64,000 nucleotides of DNA from Porodaedalea pini (taxonomy: Eukaryota; Basidiomycota; Agaricomycetes; Hymenochaetales; Hymenochaetaceae): the NCBI GenBank assembly GCA_002794775.1, contig NBAY01000064.1, positions 185,966 through 249,965 of the forward strand, read 5' to 3'. Shown here piece by piece: positions 23,269-33,988 of the stretch. Position 1 is the stretch's first letter. Every line of letters starts with the position of its first letter. Position numbers and translations under genes: made by a program. The notes beneath the pieces were generated by a model that was not told where the DNA came from, ran no database searches, and saw only the letters and a program-made list of their open reading frames with translations.

Positions 23269-23707
23269 TGTCAGGACTCAAACTTTTTCCTTTCTTTTAT
23301 TTTCCTTCTATCATTTCTTTTATTTTAATCACTCCTTTTCATTATAATTAATCATCTTTTCAATCATTTCCCACACTCCTTTCACATGACCTTCATTCGT
23401 TCCATTCCACTCCCATTATATAATCCTAGACAATGGGGCAACCGGTTCTCACGAGGTGATCACTGTATATAAGGAAGAGGAATCGCATCCGAACACCTGT
23501 TCTGCTTTTCCTCTTACCTCTGTGACGACCTAGGTGAGACTGCATCCCCCTCCTGTAGTAGAGTACATTGTATTAATCCTCTTACCTCCGTGACGACCTA
23601 GCCTGAGTATAGCGTGTCCCGAGTCCTCGCTCGAGTATAGCACATCCCAGACGACAGTCAGCCAAGGCCTGCCCAGTCCAAGTCATCTCCCGGACTCCCG
23701 CCTAACA
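23269..23707 (+). repeat. Element 2 3' LTR
   Basis: 439 bp from TGTCAGG to CCTAACA, preceded by the polypurine tract. Confidence 0.92.
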
Positions 23708-23979
23708 CCTAGGTCATTGCGGAGGTAAGAGGAAAAGCAGAACAGGTGTTCAGATGCGATTCCTCTTCCTTATATACAGTGATCATCTCATGAGAACTGG
23801 TTGCCTAATTATCTAAGATTACATAAAGGAGCAGAATGGAATGAATGAAGGTCAGGTGTAAGGGAGTGTGGGAAATGATTGAAAAAGGTGGTTAATTATA
23901 ATAAAAGAAAAGGAGTGATTAAAAGAAAGGAAATGGTAAAAGGAAAAGAAAAGAAAAGCAGAAAGTTCAAGTCCTAACA
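23708..23979 (-). repeat. Truncated LTR of the same family
   Basis: It matches the minus-oriented family LTR from the second internal repeat to the CCTAACA terminus. Its beginning is missing at the junction with element 2. Confidence 0.85.
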
Positions 23980-24202
23980 GGTTGTCAAGATTGAAGTTGC
24001 TCTTTGTTCTCCAACTGCACTTAGGCACATTTTGCCAGTCACCCTTTGTACTCACATCCCTGAGTCAACACCTAGCCCCAACTATTCCCCTACACTTCCT
24101 TACACTTCCTGACACTATCCCCTCCATCAGAAACATTAGAGTGAACCCCAGTGGCTGAACTCAACCAGGTCCGAGTCTGCCTGTAGACCTGTACTATCAC
24201 CT
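23980..24202 (+). repeat. Family B LTR fragment (second copy)
   Basis: Matches 3893-4110, including a TACACTTCCTGACACTATCC block. It is truncated on the left by the LTR fragment. Confidence 0.75.
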
Positions 24203-24305
24203 TTCAGCATCTTCTGGTAAATACATTTCGAACTCTATGATATGGAGGATGTTGGAATGGGCTGGATTCACTATGAAAAGGGTATGGTCTTTTGTTTTCA
24301 ACTAG

Positions 24306-24960
24306 TTGAGCCCAAGTCTAACCTGGTCAAAGATTTCAAAGAAGGCACACAAATGCAGCAAGACTGTGCAAATACAATATTGTCTCAAAATCAGCGAGAA
24401 ATACAAAGCTGAACAGCTCATGTTTGTTGACAAAAGTGCTTGCAACCATCTCACTTTCTTGAGAAAAAAGGCATGGGCTTTATGCAGGCATCAAGCCAGC
24501 CACAAACAGTTTTTTGCCAGGGGAAAGAGGTACACGTAGTCCTGTCATACCTCAGGGTGTCATATGTCAAACTCCCTCCAGGTATTCAATTCTTCCAGCA
24601 ATCTCTCTTGATGGAATGCTTGACTGCATCATCTTGGAAGGCTCATTCAATACAGAATCCTTTACCACTTTCATCACATGTCTCCTCAATCATATGGAAC
24701 CTTTTCCAGGACCAAACTCAGTCATTGTCATGGACAACTGTGCTATCCACAAGTCAAATGAAATTTGTGAGTTGATTGAATCCAGGTGCAGTGCTTTTTC
24801 CTCCTGTGCATTGCTCCAGCACTGATGCATTCTGTAATCATGTGTCTAGTGGCATGAAGCTTGAAATTCCTTCCTGTGTACTCTCCAGATTTCAATCCAA
24901 TTGAATTGGCCTTCTCACTACTCAAAACTCAACTTTGATGACTTGCCCTGCCAGAAGAAG
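24306..24960 (+). pseudogene. Decayed Tc1/mariner-type transposase
   Basis: Three plus-strand frames together give the DDE domain of a fungal Tc1/mariner-like transposase: LPAISLDGMLDCIILEGSF, then PGPNSVIVMDNCAIHKS (with the second catalytic Asp), then VYSPDFNPIELAFSLLKT (with the catalytic Glu). A GTGCAG...TCTAG segment of about 64 nt between the last two blocks could be an intron, and at least one frameshift remains. No terminal repeats were identified. Confidence 0.75.
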
Positions 24961-27310
24961 GAGGAGATGTTGTGGTGTATGCACAGCTTTACAGATGGAT
25001 TGTGTCAATTAGTGCAAATGACTGTTGAGCCTTCTACCAACACTGCAGGTATGTCCACTGGCCCTGGTGTATAGCTACCCTCAATTCTTAAGTGAAATCC
25101 TCTGATGATGTGCTCAGATGAATTGGCTAGGACTGCTAGGGATATGTAGATTTATAAATAAGCTCTAAATTGTCATTTGTTCACTTTTTGATCACTGTTA
25201 CAAGCGGACTACATAAGATGAAGGAAATGTTTGCATAAAGAACAAAAGCAAAGTCATGAAACCAAGGAGAGGAATAATTTACCGTTGAGCCTGCTGAGGC
25301 ACCGCAGTTGCAGGTGGCAGGTCCATGGGTGCCACAGCGGTGTCGACTTCAAAATTTGTGAAATCAGTTGTCACAATACAGAGCAGTGTTTTTAGGTCCT
25401 CCCTGTGGCTTGGGAACTTCATTGTGGCCTTAACCACTGCACATTCCCAAAGATGTTTCAAAGTTTCATCTAGCAGGGAGCTTGGGTGCATGTATGAATT
25501 CCCATCCTCACAAAGCTCCCAATCATCTACCAAGATTGCATAGAACTGTTGCTTTTGTGCAAGCATAGTGCAAGCGAACATAGCATCATTAATTTTTCCT
25601 TCCAACTCCTTCAAAGTTCCCTCAATTTGCATCACAGCATGCTGTATGTAGTGAAGCCAGTCCTCCTCCCTAATGTTATGGACTTTAGCAATCAAGAATT
25701 TCAGCTTGAGAGCTCATGAGGTATTGCCACAATGTACATAGATATTGTTGAGCTCGAGAAAGCCATCATGGATGGTCTCAGTGACTACTGCAAATCTGCC
25801 TTGTGCCCTGAAGTTGTCTCACCTGTTCACACAGCATTTCCACATAGCCTTGCAGGGTGGCAAGCCAGACATTGAGTTCATCTCAGTCAAATTCCCTATA
25901 TTCTCAAATTTTGTCACAATTGCCTGGCTCAGATGTTCCTCCTCATAGACCTACCTGATCTATCATATGCTAATAGACTCAACAGCATTGCCAGCAAAAC
26001 TTACCAGGGCTGAGGCTGACATATTCACTAGATCTATCAGTGGATTGCTGGATAGTCTGGTCCCTCTGCATTTCCTTTGCAGCTTTCTTGAGGCTAGTTT
26101 ACTCAAGGTTTCCCCAGTGGATTCTTAATATGCGCCTTCTTCTCTCTCTTTTCTAGCACTTTCAGTGTAGTGCAACCTATGTATGTCTCTGAGGAAGCCC
26201 ATTGTTGGGAAACTTGGGGCAACAGAGACAGACTTAGTACTCAATCAATGCATATATTGTCCTTCAGACTCAGAGCCTGTCACCACTGTGAAATGCCTAA
26301 GTGTCACCACATAGAGTGCCAGTTCTCATTGCTGCCAGCCAAGAAAGCAAAATAATCCACTGCTGACTATGCAATTCATATAGTATATATTGCTTGCATT
26401 GTCAATGCAATAAATGCAGGATCAGGCTTGGCTTTCGCCACAGGAATTGCCTATTCTGATTTGTATTGCACTCCCACGTCATGCAAATCAGCCTTGACAA
26501 GTCAGAGAACACATTTAGCTATGTGCCATAGTGTAGAATAGGTTACATTGCATTGCATTGCAACGCAAAGCATTCACTCACATAATGAGCCAAGTCACAC
26601 ACTCTGCAGAATCAACTTTGCACTTCGAAAACAGAATAAAAGAATGGTGACAAGGGAGCCATTTGGTATACCAGAAGTCAAAGCAGACACCTTTCAAAAG
26701 CATGGCAACTACAGGACACCAACACAGCATGGGCACAGTGCAGGGTGACTCAGGAAAGCAACATAGGTGGGCTTCTACTAGTACAATTCATTCCAATCCC
26801 AGACCCAGTATTCTTCCAGATTTACTTTCAAAAGGACACACTCTAAACTTCATGGACATTGTCTGCAAAGTTGCAGGAGAAGGAGTTGCAGAAGCTGAAA
26901 ATGATCTAGAAAAAGCAAAGAAGTACAAAGCACAAATGGAAGAGAAGTGTGAATAATTGAACAGTATTGAGAAAGGCAACCCAAAAAACAGAAGAAAATT
27001 TCACTGCCTGGTGAACAAAATCTTGAATATGCTCAGAGAATGGCAGAATATTAATGGCAAGCAGAAAGAGGTAGATGCACTGCTCCTCGAGGCAAAATCA
27101 AGGAAGCTTTCTGATGAGGAGATTACCCACCTTACAAATACAAAGATGAAAATTAATAAATATGAAAAAGCTAAAAAGGAAGCAATATGGATCTTAGACA
27201 CTAGTACTACTAGTGCTGAGAATATGTAGGAGCAGAAATGCATGGTGGTCTTGAATTGCACACACTTTGGGCATATCAAGCTCAAATATCCTTTGATAGT
27301 TCAATATGAT
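24961..27310. other. AT-rich stretch with unassigned ORFs
   Basis: Two open frames stand out, but neither is recognised. The minus-strand frame 25695-25279 (138 codons) is helix-rich with a Pro/Ala end. Plus-strand frames around 26827-27229 are Lys/Glu-rich and predicted coiled coil (AEAENDLEKAKKYKAQMEEK), interrupted by one stop near 26954. The rest shows nothing I can support. Its composition resembles the mobile-element debris around it more than the host genes. Confidence 0.3.
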
Positions 27311-27314
27311 ATTA

Positions 27315-27832
27315 CAGCCATTTTCATAAGTCCTGTGACACGTGCATGGCACATGAAGTGAGCTGCATCAGAGCCAAAATGTTGAAAAAATAGAGTAAAT
27401 GTTGATTTTCTCTGTAAATTCTGCACAGTACCTGCTCATTAAGTACTCAAAAAAAAGGCACAATTCTCAGGAGCAGAAATATGTAAAATAGGGAGCAATA
27501 CATTGACTGTGTAGGTGGGTAGAGATCAAACAAGTGCGGCCAGTCTGTTCTCTCACCCATTTCCACTGAGATTCAAAAATTATGGCTCCCCTACATCTAC
27601 CTGTAAAATTCTTTCCTGTGTCTTTAAATTAATTATATGACTATACTAACATCTCCTGTAAGTTTGAAGCCAATCCATGCAGTATTCATGGTGCAGCAGC
27701 AAGGTTTGTGTTCCACTTTGAGCTCTTTCCATCCTTGCAGCATGAACAAGAGTGGAACACAAACCTCACTGCTGCACCATGAATACTGCATGGATTGGCT
27801 TCAAACTTGCAGGAGATATTGGTATAGTCATA
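27315..27832. mobile_element. Truncated fold-back MITE (CAGCCATTTTCATAAG family)
   Basis: It starts with the terminus CAGCCATTTTCATAAGTCC after a TA at 27313-27314 and is collinear with the complete copy at 49623-50471. Its right arm stops about 40 bp past the central hairpin, near 27832. The centre is an inverted repeat (27655-27713 against 27754-27823). Confidence 0.8.
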
Positions 27833-28104
27833 CAGTTAGTAATATCGGAATGCTATCCACTTCTTGCTGGGTCCACTGTTGATGGCGAACAGCTTATGTT
27901 TCCCCGTCTGTGAGCAAGAGCGGATACCATAGCCTACATCAAGATTGCGGTTACTGAAGGCACAAAACATGCATGCGAGGCTATGCTCTGGACTATCCAG
28001 GGAAAAGGAAGAAAGTAGTCCACCTTTATCTCATCGTATACGTCCCTACGCTACTCAGCGACGGCATACATGCGATGTCATCACTTTGCGTCCTCTCTCG
28101 ATAG

Positions 28105-28557
28105 CGATGCCGGTATCGACGCCACACGTCCAAATCCCTAAAAGATTTTCGACCAGCACCCCAAAGTTATAATCCATGTTTCACTTTACGACCTGAAAGA
28201 ATAGTATGGCCCGACATCGATTTCTTTAGCTGGTTTGGAAAGGAAGGGAATGTTTTCTGTCCCCATAAAGAGGGAGTTGAGGGTGGTGAAACCGGAGTCG
28301 ACAAACGAGGAGTGGATGATCCATCAATTTTTGTGTGCATTGCAAGGTCAGGGGACAATAGACAATGCGTTGTCTTTCAAGAGGCCGGCGCAGAGAGCAA
28401 TCAGTACCAATACAATATTTTTCCTTCTGAGTACTCGCAATTTTTCATCCAAGCAAGGGGAATACAACTGCATTTGAAGAAATTCTACGCGCGTCAAGTC
28501 GGAAGGAAGGCATGCATACACAACAAACAGGTAATCAGCAACAGGATTGTATAGTAT
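28105..28557 (+). other. Open frame of unknown nature, tail-to-tail with PFS2
   Basis: About 150 codons without a leading ATG. The protein reads RIVWPDIDFFSWFGKEG ... DDPSIFVCIARSGDNRQCVVF ... and stops at 28555-28557, overlapping the PFS2 stop region on the other strand. The composition looks coding-like, so it could be a terminal exon of a gene whose 5' part was lost to the repeats on its left. I do not recognise the family. Confidence 0.3.
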
Positions 28558-30636
28558 TAATACCGCCCACCCCGCTTCGGACCATAACGATTCCCGCGCC
28601 CGCTCCCAAAGCCGCCTCTATTTCCATGCCCGCGATCACGATGCCCGCCATGTGCCTGTCCGTTCTGGCTGCCCCCTCCTCCCCACTCGCCACTGCCTCC
28701 GCCGCTGACGTCTGCGAACATCATATCCTCCTGACTGGGCAACGGCGCACCCTGGCGGTGCGAGACGCGTCCATCGTCCTGCTGTGATGATACAGGTGTC
28801 CCCGAGGCACGTCCAAAGCCTGGTATCCCAGGGATCCCTTCGTCTGCAGCTGGGCCAGCACCCGCCCCAGCGGCTGCGGGTCCAGAAAACCCAGGTAGTG
28901 TGAGCATATCTTCCTCCTTGCCCCACCACGCGCCTCCCAGTCCAGGTACCGCCATTCCATCCCCATCCTCTTCGGCATCCTCCTCTTCCTCTTGCCCCTC
29001 CGGCGGCCGCACCCCGCCGCCGGAGAACGTTGAGCCGGAGTCTCCTGGGCGCTCGCGCGCCCAGAAGCGTGTCGTATGGTCATTGGAGGCACTCGCGAGG
29101 AGATGGCCGAGTGGGTGGAAGGCGAGCGCCCACACGTTGCTGTCATGTGCTTGTGAGAGCGTTGCGCGGGGTCCATCGGCGGTCTGGGATTGAGCAGGAG
29201 GCTGGGAGGAAGAGGAGTAGGTTTGCGAGGCCGATGGTGTGGAAGGGGAAGAGTCAGGAGCATCGACATCCCAGTAGAGGATCGAGCCTTCCGAGCCGCC
29301 CGAGACGACGATGGGATGAATGGGATGCCAAGCCAAGGCTGCAGAGAATGATCATGATCATGAGCAAACCTGGAGACTTCTATTTGTATATGACTTACAG
29401 CAAACCTCCTTCTTGTGGCCTTTGAGGACGCGGAATTCTTTCATCGCCCGGATATCAAAGAGCCGTACTGTCTGATCCCTGGATCCCGTCGCGACGAAAT
29501 CACCATTAGGCGACCAAGTGAGAGCTTGGATTGTGTTTTTATGATGATGCCTGTTATGCACATATGAGAAGTTATAGTGAAGAGTTTTTGAAAAAGAGAA
29601 GACAGACAGAGTAGAGAGACAGGTTCCAGTGCGAGGGTCCCAGAACTTCACGAGGTTGTCTTTGCTGCCAGAAACGAGGAGGCCCTTCGTCGGGTGCCAT
29701 TGTACACATCGCACATCCCAACCGTGTCCTACAAATTTCTCAGTATAAATAATCATGCTGAAGTATCGTAGAGTAACGAACCGGACAAAACGCGCTCCTC
29801 CTTGCTCTCTTCAAAATCCCATATTCGTACCGTCGAGTCGTCGCTCGCCGTTGCAAACCGCGCATCATCTGGCGAAAAGCTGATCTCCCGCACTGCTTCC
29901 CGATGACCCTGCCACGCCGTCAGGTTATTCATATTTGGCTGGAAGTACTTGATGATGCCGCTCTGGTCCGCACTCGCAAGATACGCGCCTGCGCGGGAGA
30001 ACGACAGTGCGCGAACAGCGACATCGTGTGCCTGAAGAATCGTCTCGAAGTTAAAGGTCAGTCCATTCCAGAGCGTGAATTCTCCCGACGTGCTGCCAGT
30101 AAGAACACGCCGCCCTTCGGGTGTCCAGGCGACGCAGTTGACGGGACATCGGATTTTGTTCGTCGAAGTATGGATGAATTTAGTCGTTAGGGAGGTTGCA
30201 GGAGTCTGAGGGTAAGCAGCTGGCGGAAGAAGCTATGTTGCACATCGGTTAGCAAATTATTTCGGATACTGAGCGGAATACTCACGTCGATGATGAACGG
30301 TGGGGCAGGCCTGATATACGGGACATAGCGCGGACTCGGACGGCACTTCCTATTCTACACCATGATATATAAGCACCTTCCAATACATAAAATCAAATTG
30401 TAACGCACAAGTATCCAGCGACCCATAGACCCGCCATAATCAACCGTCCGGCGCGGACGCGTCTTCTTTAGCGCCTTGCCGTCGAGCAGCTGACGCGCGG
30501 CAGCTAGCGCGATTTCCGAACGTTGTTCCTCTGCAGGTGGCGGCTGTGGGGGTGCAGTGTACCGCGTCGGCGTCCAATCATTTGATGACACGCGCGGAAG
30601 GGAGGAAGACGGCAGGAGGACGGGGAGCGCGTCCAT
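28557..30636 (-). CDS. PFS2: Polyadenylation factor subunit 2 (WD40 protein, PFS2/WDR33 family)
   Basis: Six exons give about 600 residues: 30636-30409, 30354-30286, 30232-29782, 29728-29608, 29550-29399 and 29338-28557, with GT-AG introns of 44-61 nt and phases that join exactly. The N-terminus carries the family signature [15 protein letters not shown] and [19 protein letters not shown]40 repeats follow, such as [39 protein letters not shown] and [18 protein letters not shown]. The C-terminal ~100 residues are Gly/Arg-rich ([15 protein letters not shown]), typical of the fungal and animal proteins. PFS2/WDR33 is the scaffold of the cleavage and polyadenylation factor in the nucleus, and WDR33 reads AAUAAA. 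Same strand as the NADH dehydrogenase gene, with a ~500-bp spacer as likely promoter. Confidence 0.93.
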
Positions 30637-31141
30637 GGCACGAAGACATGAATCGCTTGTAAGCCAGAAGCAAGGAAGTTACGACGTTGATTTTGTATTC
30701 GTGGGAACGTCTTTGAGTAACCTTCTTTCGATTACAAACAAGTTTCCAACGAGGACGTTTCGAAAAACTCGGAAACGTCTGCTTGAGGGGGTTGCGACAT
30801 GATAGGTTGGGAGAGCTATTTAGATATATCTCAGAACTTTGTTTAGATTGGTCAACGAGGCGGTGGTCCGCCGAAGATCTCGCAAAACATCAATATTAAT
30901 GCTCATATTTTTTTTGTCTTGGTTTATTTACTCCGTCAGTTTCCAAAGCGGCATGATGTATATATATATAACACCATCAAATCTCAGCAGAACCGACTTT
31001 ATGATGATATAACTCGTTGTTCTGCGTGACCCCCTTGCCACTATATCGATCCGACTTCGAAGAAAAAGGCTCTCTTGAGAGGGCGCTCAATGTTCTTATT
31101 GTGTTCAGAAAAAAATACTATTGCGTCCTACACACGGCTGT
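30637..31141. other. Intergenic region between the complex I gene and PFS2
   Basis: About 500 bp with a TATATATATATA run near 30959 and A/T-rich tracts. It would hold the 3' end of the complex I gene and the PFS2 promoter. No other gene was seen. Confidence 0.5.
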
Positions 31142-32671
31142 CTACGCCCTTGGCTCCTCCACGAGGTTCGCACCCAAGTTATCCGGCAGCGCCAACGTCG
31201 GGTCACCGGTTTCGCTCTTCAGGCGTCCGCCAAAGAGGACGGGACCGTGCTGTGCACGGTACGCATCAATGCGACGCTCGACCTCCGGACGGAAGTGGCG
31301 CATGAGACCCTGGATGGGCCACGCAGCAGCATCGCCAAGTGCGCAGATCGTGCGGCCCTCAACCTGCTTCGAAAGCTCGAGTAGCATGTCGATCTCACGG
31401 CGGTGGCCCCGACCCTCGACGAAGCGATCCATCATCTTCATCATCCACGTCGTGCCCTCGCGGCACGGCGTGCACTGTCCGCACGACTCGTGTTTGTAGA
31501 AGTGTGCGAAGCGCGCGATCGCCGCGACGATATCGGTCGACTTGTCCATGACGATGACTGCACCCGTTCCGAGACCCGATTGCGCGTCCTTGAGCGAGTC
31601 AAAGTCCATGAGCACCTCGGCGCATTTGTCAATTGGGAGGACGGGCACGGAGCTTCCTCCCGGGACAATGCCGAGCAGGTTATCCCACCCACCGCGCACA
31701 CCACCACAGTGACGCTCGATGAGCTCCTTGAGCGGGATGCTCATCTCCTCTTCGACGACGCAAGGGTTGTTGACATGGCCGGAGATACAGAATAGCTTCG
31801 TACCCTGGTTGCGCTCACGACCGAAGCTGGAGAACCAGCTGGAACCACGTCGGCAGATGGTAGGAGAAACGGCGACTGTCTCAACGTTTGCAACAGTGCT
31901 TGGGCAACCAAAGAGGCCGACGTCGGCGGGGAACGGCGGCTTCAGACGCGGTTTGCCCTGCTTCCCCTCCAGACTCTCAATCAACGCAGTCTCCTCACCG
32001 CACACATATGCACCTGCACCCCGGTGGAGATATACGTCAAAATTGTATCCGCTCCCGCATGCGTTCTTCCCAATCAGCCCCGCCTTGTACGCTTCGTTGA
32101 TGGCCTGCTGAAGGTGAGACGCCTCCAGGAAGAACTCTCCACGGATGTAGATGTACGCTGCAGTCGCATTCATCGCACGGCCAGCGACGAGGCAGCCCTC
32201 GACAAGCTTGTGCGGGTCACCGCGCAGAATCTCGCGGTCCTTGCAGGTCCCGGGCTCACCCTCATCCGCGTTGACAACGAGGTAGCGCGGACGCGGGTCC
32301 TTCTCCCAACCAGGCTTATTCATGAAACTCCATTTCAGACCCGACGGAAAGCCAGCCCCGCCTCGACCTCGTAAACCGGAGTCCTTGATCGTCTGGATAA
32401 TCCACGAATCACCCTTGAGGAGGATGTCTTTTGTACGGTGCCAATCTCCCCGAGACTGCAATACAGCGTTACAACTTATTTTTTTGAGCACCCGATTTCA
32501 GAAACGTACCTGAGCACCCTTCAAGCCATGGTCGTGTCGACAATATGCATTCTGGAATATCCTGTCCTGGTCTTTCAGACCGCCATATCTGCGAACCGGC
32601 GGGTCTGCGACAGTCGCAAACGACCGTCCGAACTTTGTTCGGAGCGGCCGCGACACAGCTGAGGCAAGCAT
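31142..32671 (-). CDS. NUO51: NADH:ubiquinone oxidoreductase 51-kDa subunit (NDUFV1/NUO-51), mitochondrial
   Basis: Two exons, 32671-32510 and 32455-31142, joined by a 54-nt GT-AG intron in phase 0, give 491 residues, close to the usual length. The first ~20 residues ([19 protein letters not shown]) form a basic mitochondrial presequence. Visible motifs are the NADH/FMN glycine loop [18 protein letters not shown], the FMN-binding [15 protein letters not shown], and the 4Fe-4S ligands [12 protein letters not shown] plus a Cys in [12 protein letters not shown]. The protein is the entry point of complex I: it takes electrons from NADH onto FMN and passes them to iron-sulfur clusters in the matrix arm. 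An additional ATG lies upstream near 32740, possibly in a 5' UTR exon. No damage is visible. Confidence 0.96.
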
Positions 32672-33988
32672 TTGTTTTCAGAATCTACATAAAATTTGAC
32701 TATTGTAAAGGAGCATACCTTTCCCTGCGCGGTTGAGCATGAAGGAGGATGGAGGAGGTCACTTGGTCTCGGAACAGAGAAACGCACTCGACTCGATTGG
32801 TTGATCATAGTTTCCATATATGGAACAGAGTCTCACGACTAAAAGGTTAGGGTTGAAAGTCACGTTTGCTTAGGTCAACGCGCCATCGAAGATTAATATT
32901 TCCTTCTTCTGTGCATCTTTGGCGACGGTGCCAGTCTTGCCTCCTTGTAAATAACCGCACAAGTCTACAAGAGGAAAGGCTACTCTTTCGATAATCAAGG
33001 AACAGCATAGATCAATGGATCGGTACAGCGGAACGAAACTGTCAGCGGCGGCCTTTTTTTTTCTCTGAAAATGTTTTTGCTGCTCTGAAGACTACTTTTG
33101 AACAACATCGACATGGAAATCAATGAATGATAATGCACTTGCATCTTTAAATATGTCCGGCACGCATACGCGAAGGAACGAGCTATGCTCCACACCTTGG
33201 GTGGTGCTGCACGAGCGGACAGGCCTCTTCCCAATTTCCAAAAGAGCCCGCGCTGGCCATTAACAACGGTAGGAGATTTTATTATCGCAAATCCAAGCAA
33301 AAAGATCATTTCATACATATGAGGCCGGAGGTCTCTTATCCCTCTTCCTGTCGCTCATGTCAAAAAGCAGTGGGAGGGTCGCGCGTAGTTATCTCGCTGC
33401 CAAACGTACGCTCCTCGCATGTGTCCGCACCTCGCCCGAGCGTGCTGCTATCGGCGTCGCCGTGTACTTCTGTATTCCATCTTTCTTTTCCCCTCGTCTA
33501 ATAGGCATTTCGGGTTAGTCCAAGCATAGCTAACACCATTGCCTCCGGCAGGCGTCCCCCACGACTGTAACGCCTTGGTCAATACCTTACGACGGTGATT
33601 GAATTTCTTGGCTTTGTCGCAGTGATGGCTATAGACGAGCTCTCTGCCCTTCACCGAAAAGAGCTGCTGGTTTACCGACATCTTTCACCCTCGGCCGTGC
33701 ATCGCTAGTGAAATTGCTGGGCAATGCACAGGATCAGCCTGTCAGAATATTAATGGTTATATGACTGATCGCACTCGCCATGGCTGCCTTTCCTCGGATC
33801 ACATTCAGCAAAGGTCGACAGGTTCCATATACCCTTGCTACTTCAGTTACATTGTAAAATGCATTTATGTCAGAATAACCCCACCATTCGTGTATTCTAT
33901 ATCCAAACCAGATACAGACCGGAAACGAGCAATAAATATTTTCTCGTCGTCTACATGGCTGTCGGGACATGTCTTCAGAGGAGTAAAA
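32672..33988. other. Intergenic region without a recognisable gene
   Basis: It holds the promoter side of the complex I gene. Short open frames exist (for example 33681-33448 on the minus strand, basic, 77 codons) but none has a domain or convincing composition. Confidence 0.45.

Larger units (their letters stand above)
11281..23707 (+). mobile_element. Element 2: chromodomain Ty3/gypsy retrotransposon split by element 3
   Basis: The 5' LTR is 11281-11718 and the 3' LTR 23269-23707, starting TGTCAGG and ending CCTAACA. The internal region runs from 11719 to 16355 and resumes at 22508, the gap being element 3. Without that insertion the element is about 6.27 kb. The polypurine tract (TTGAGGGGGGGTAA) ends at 23268. 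The left flank (TATTC, 11276-11280) does not match the right flank (CCTAG, 23708-23712), so the expected 5-bp duplication is absent. All main domains are recognisable but carry many CGA-to-TGA stops. Confidence 0.92.

Noticed and set aside
26827..27229. Coiled-coil protein gene
   Set aside because: Interrupted by a stop, no start context, no paralogue for comparison, and set within mobile-element debris.
24961..28105. A hidden novel defence or mobile system in the AT-rich block
   Set aside because: Only transposase and MITE remains and unconnected ORFs are visible; no gene set that would act together.
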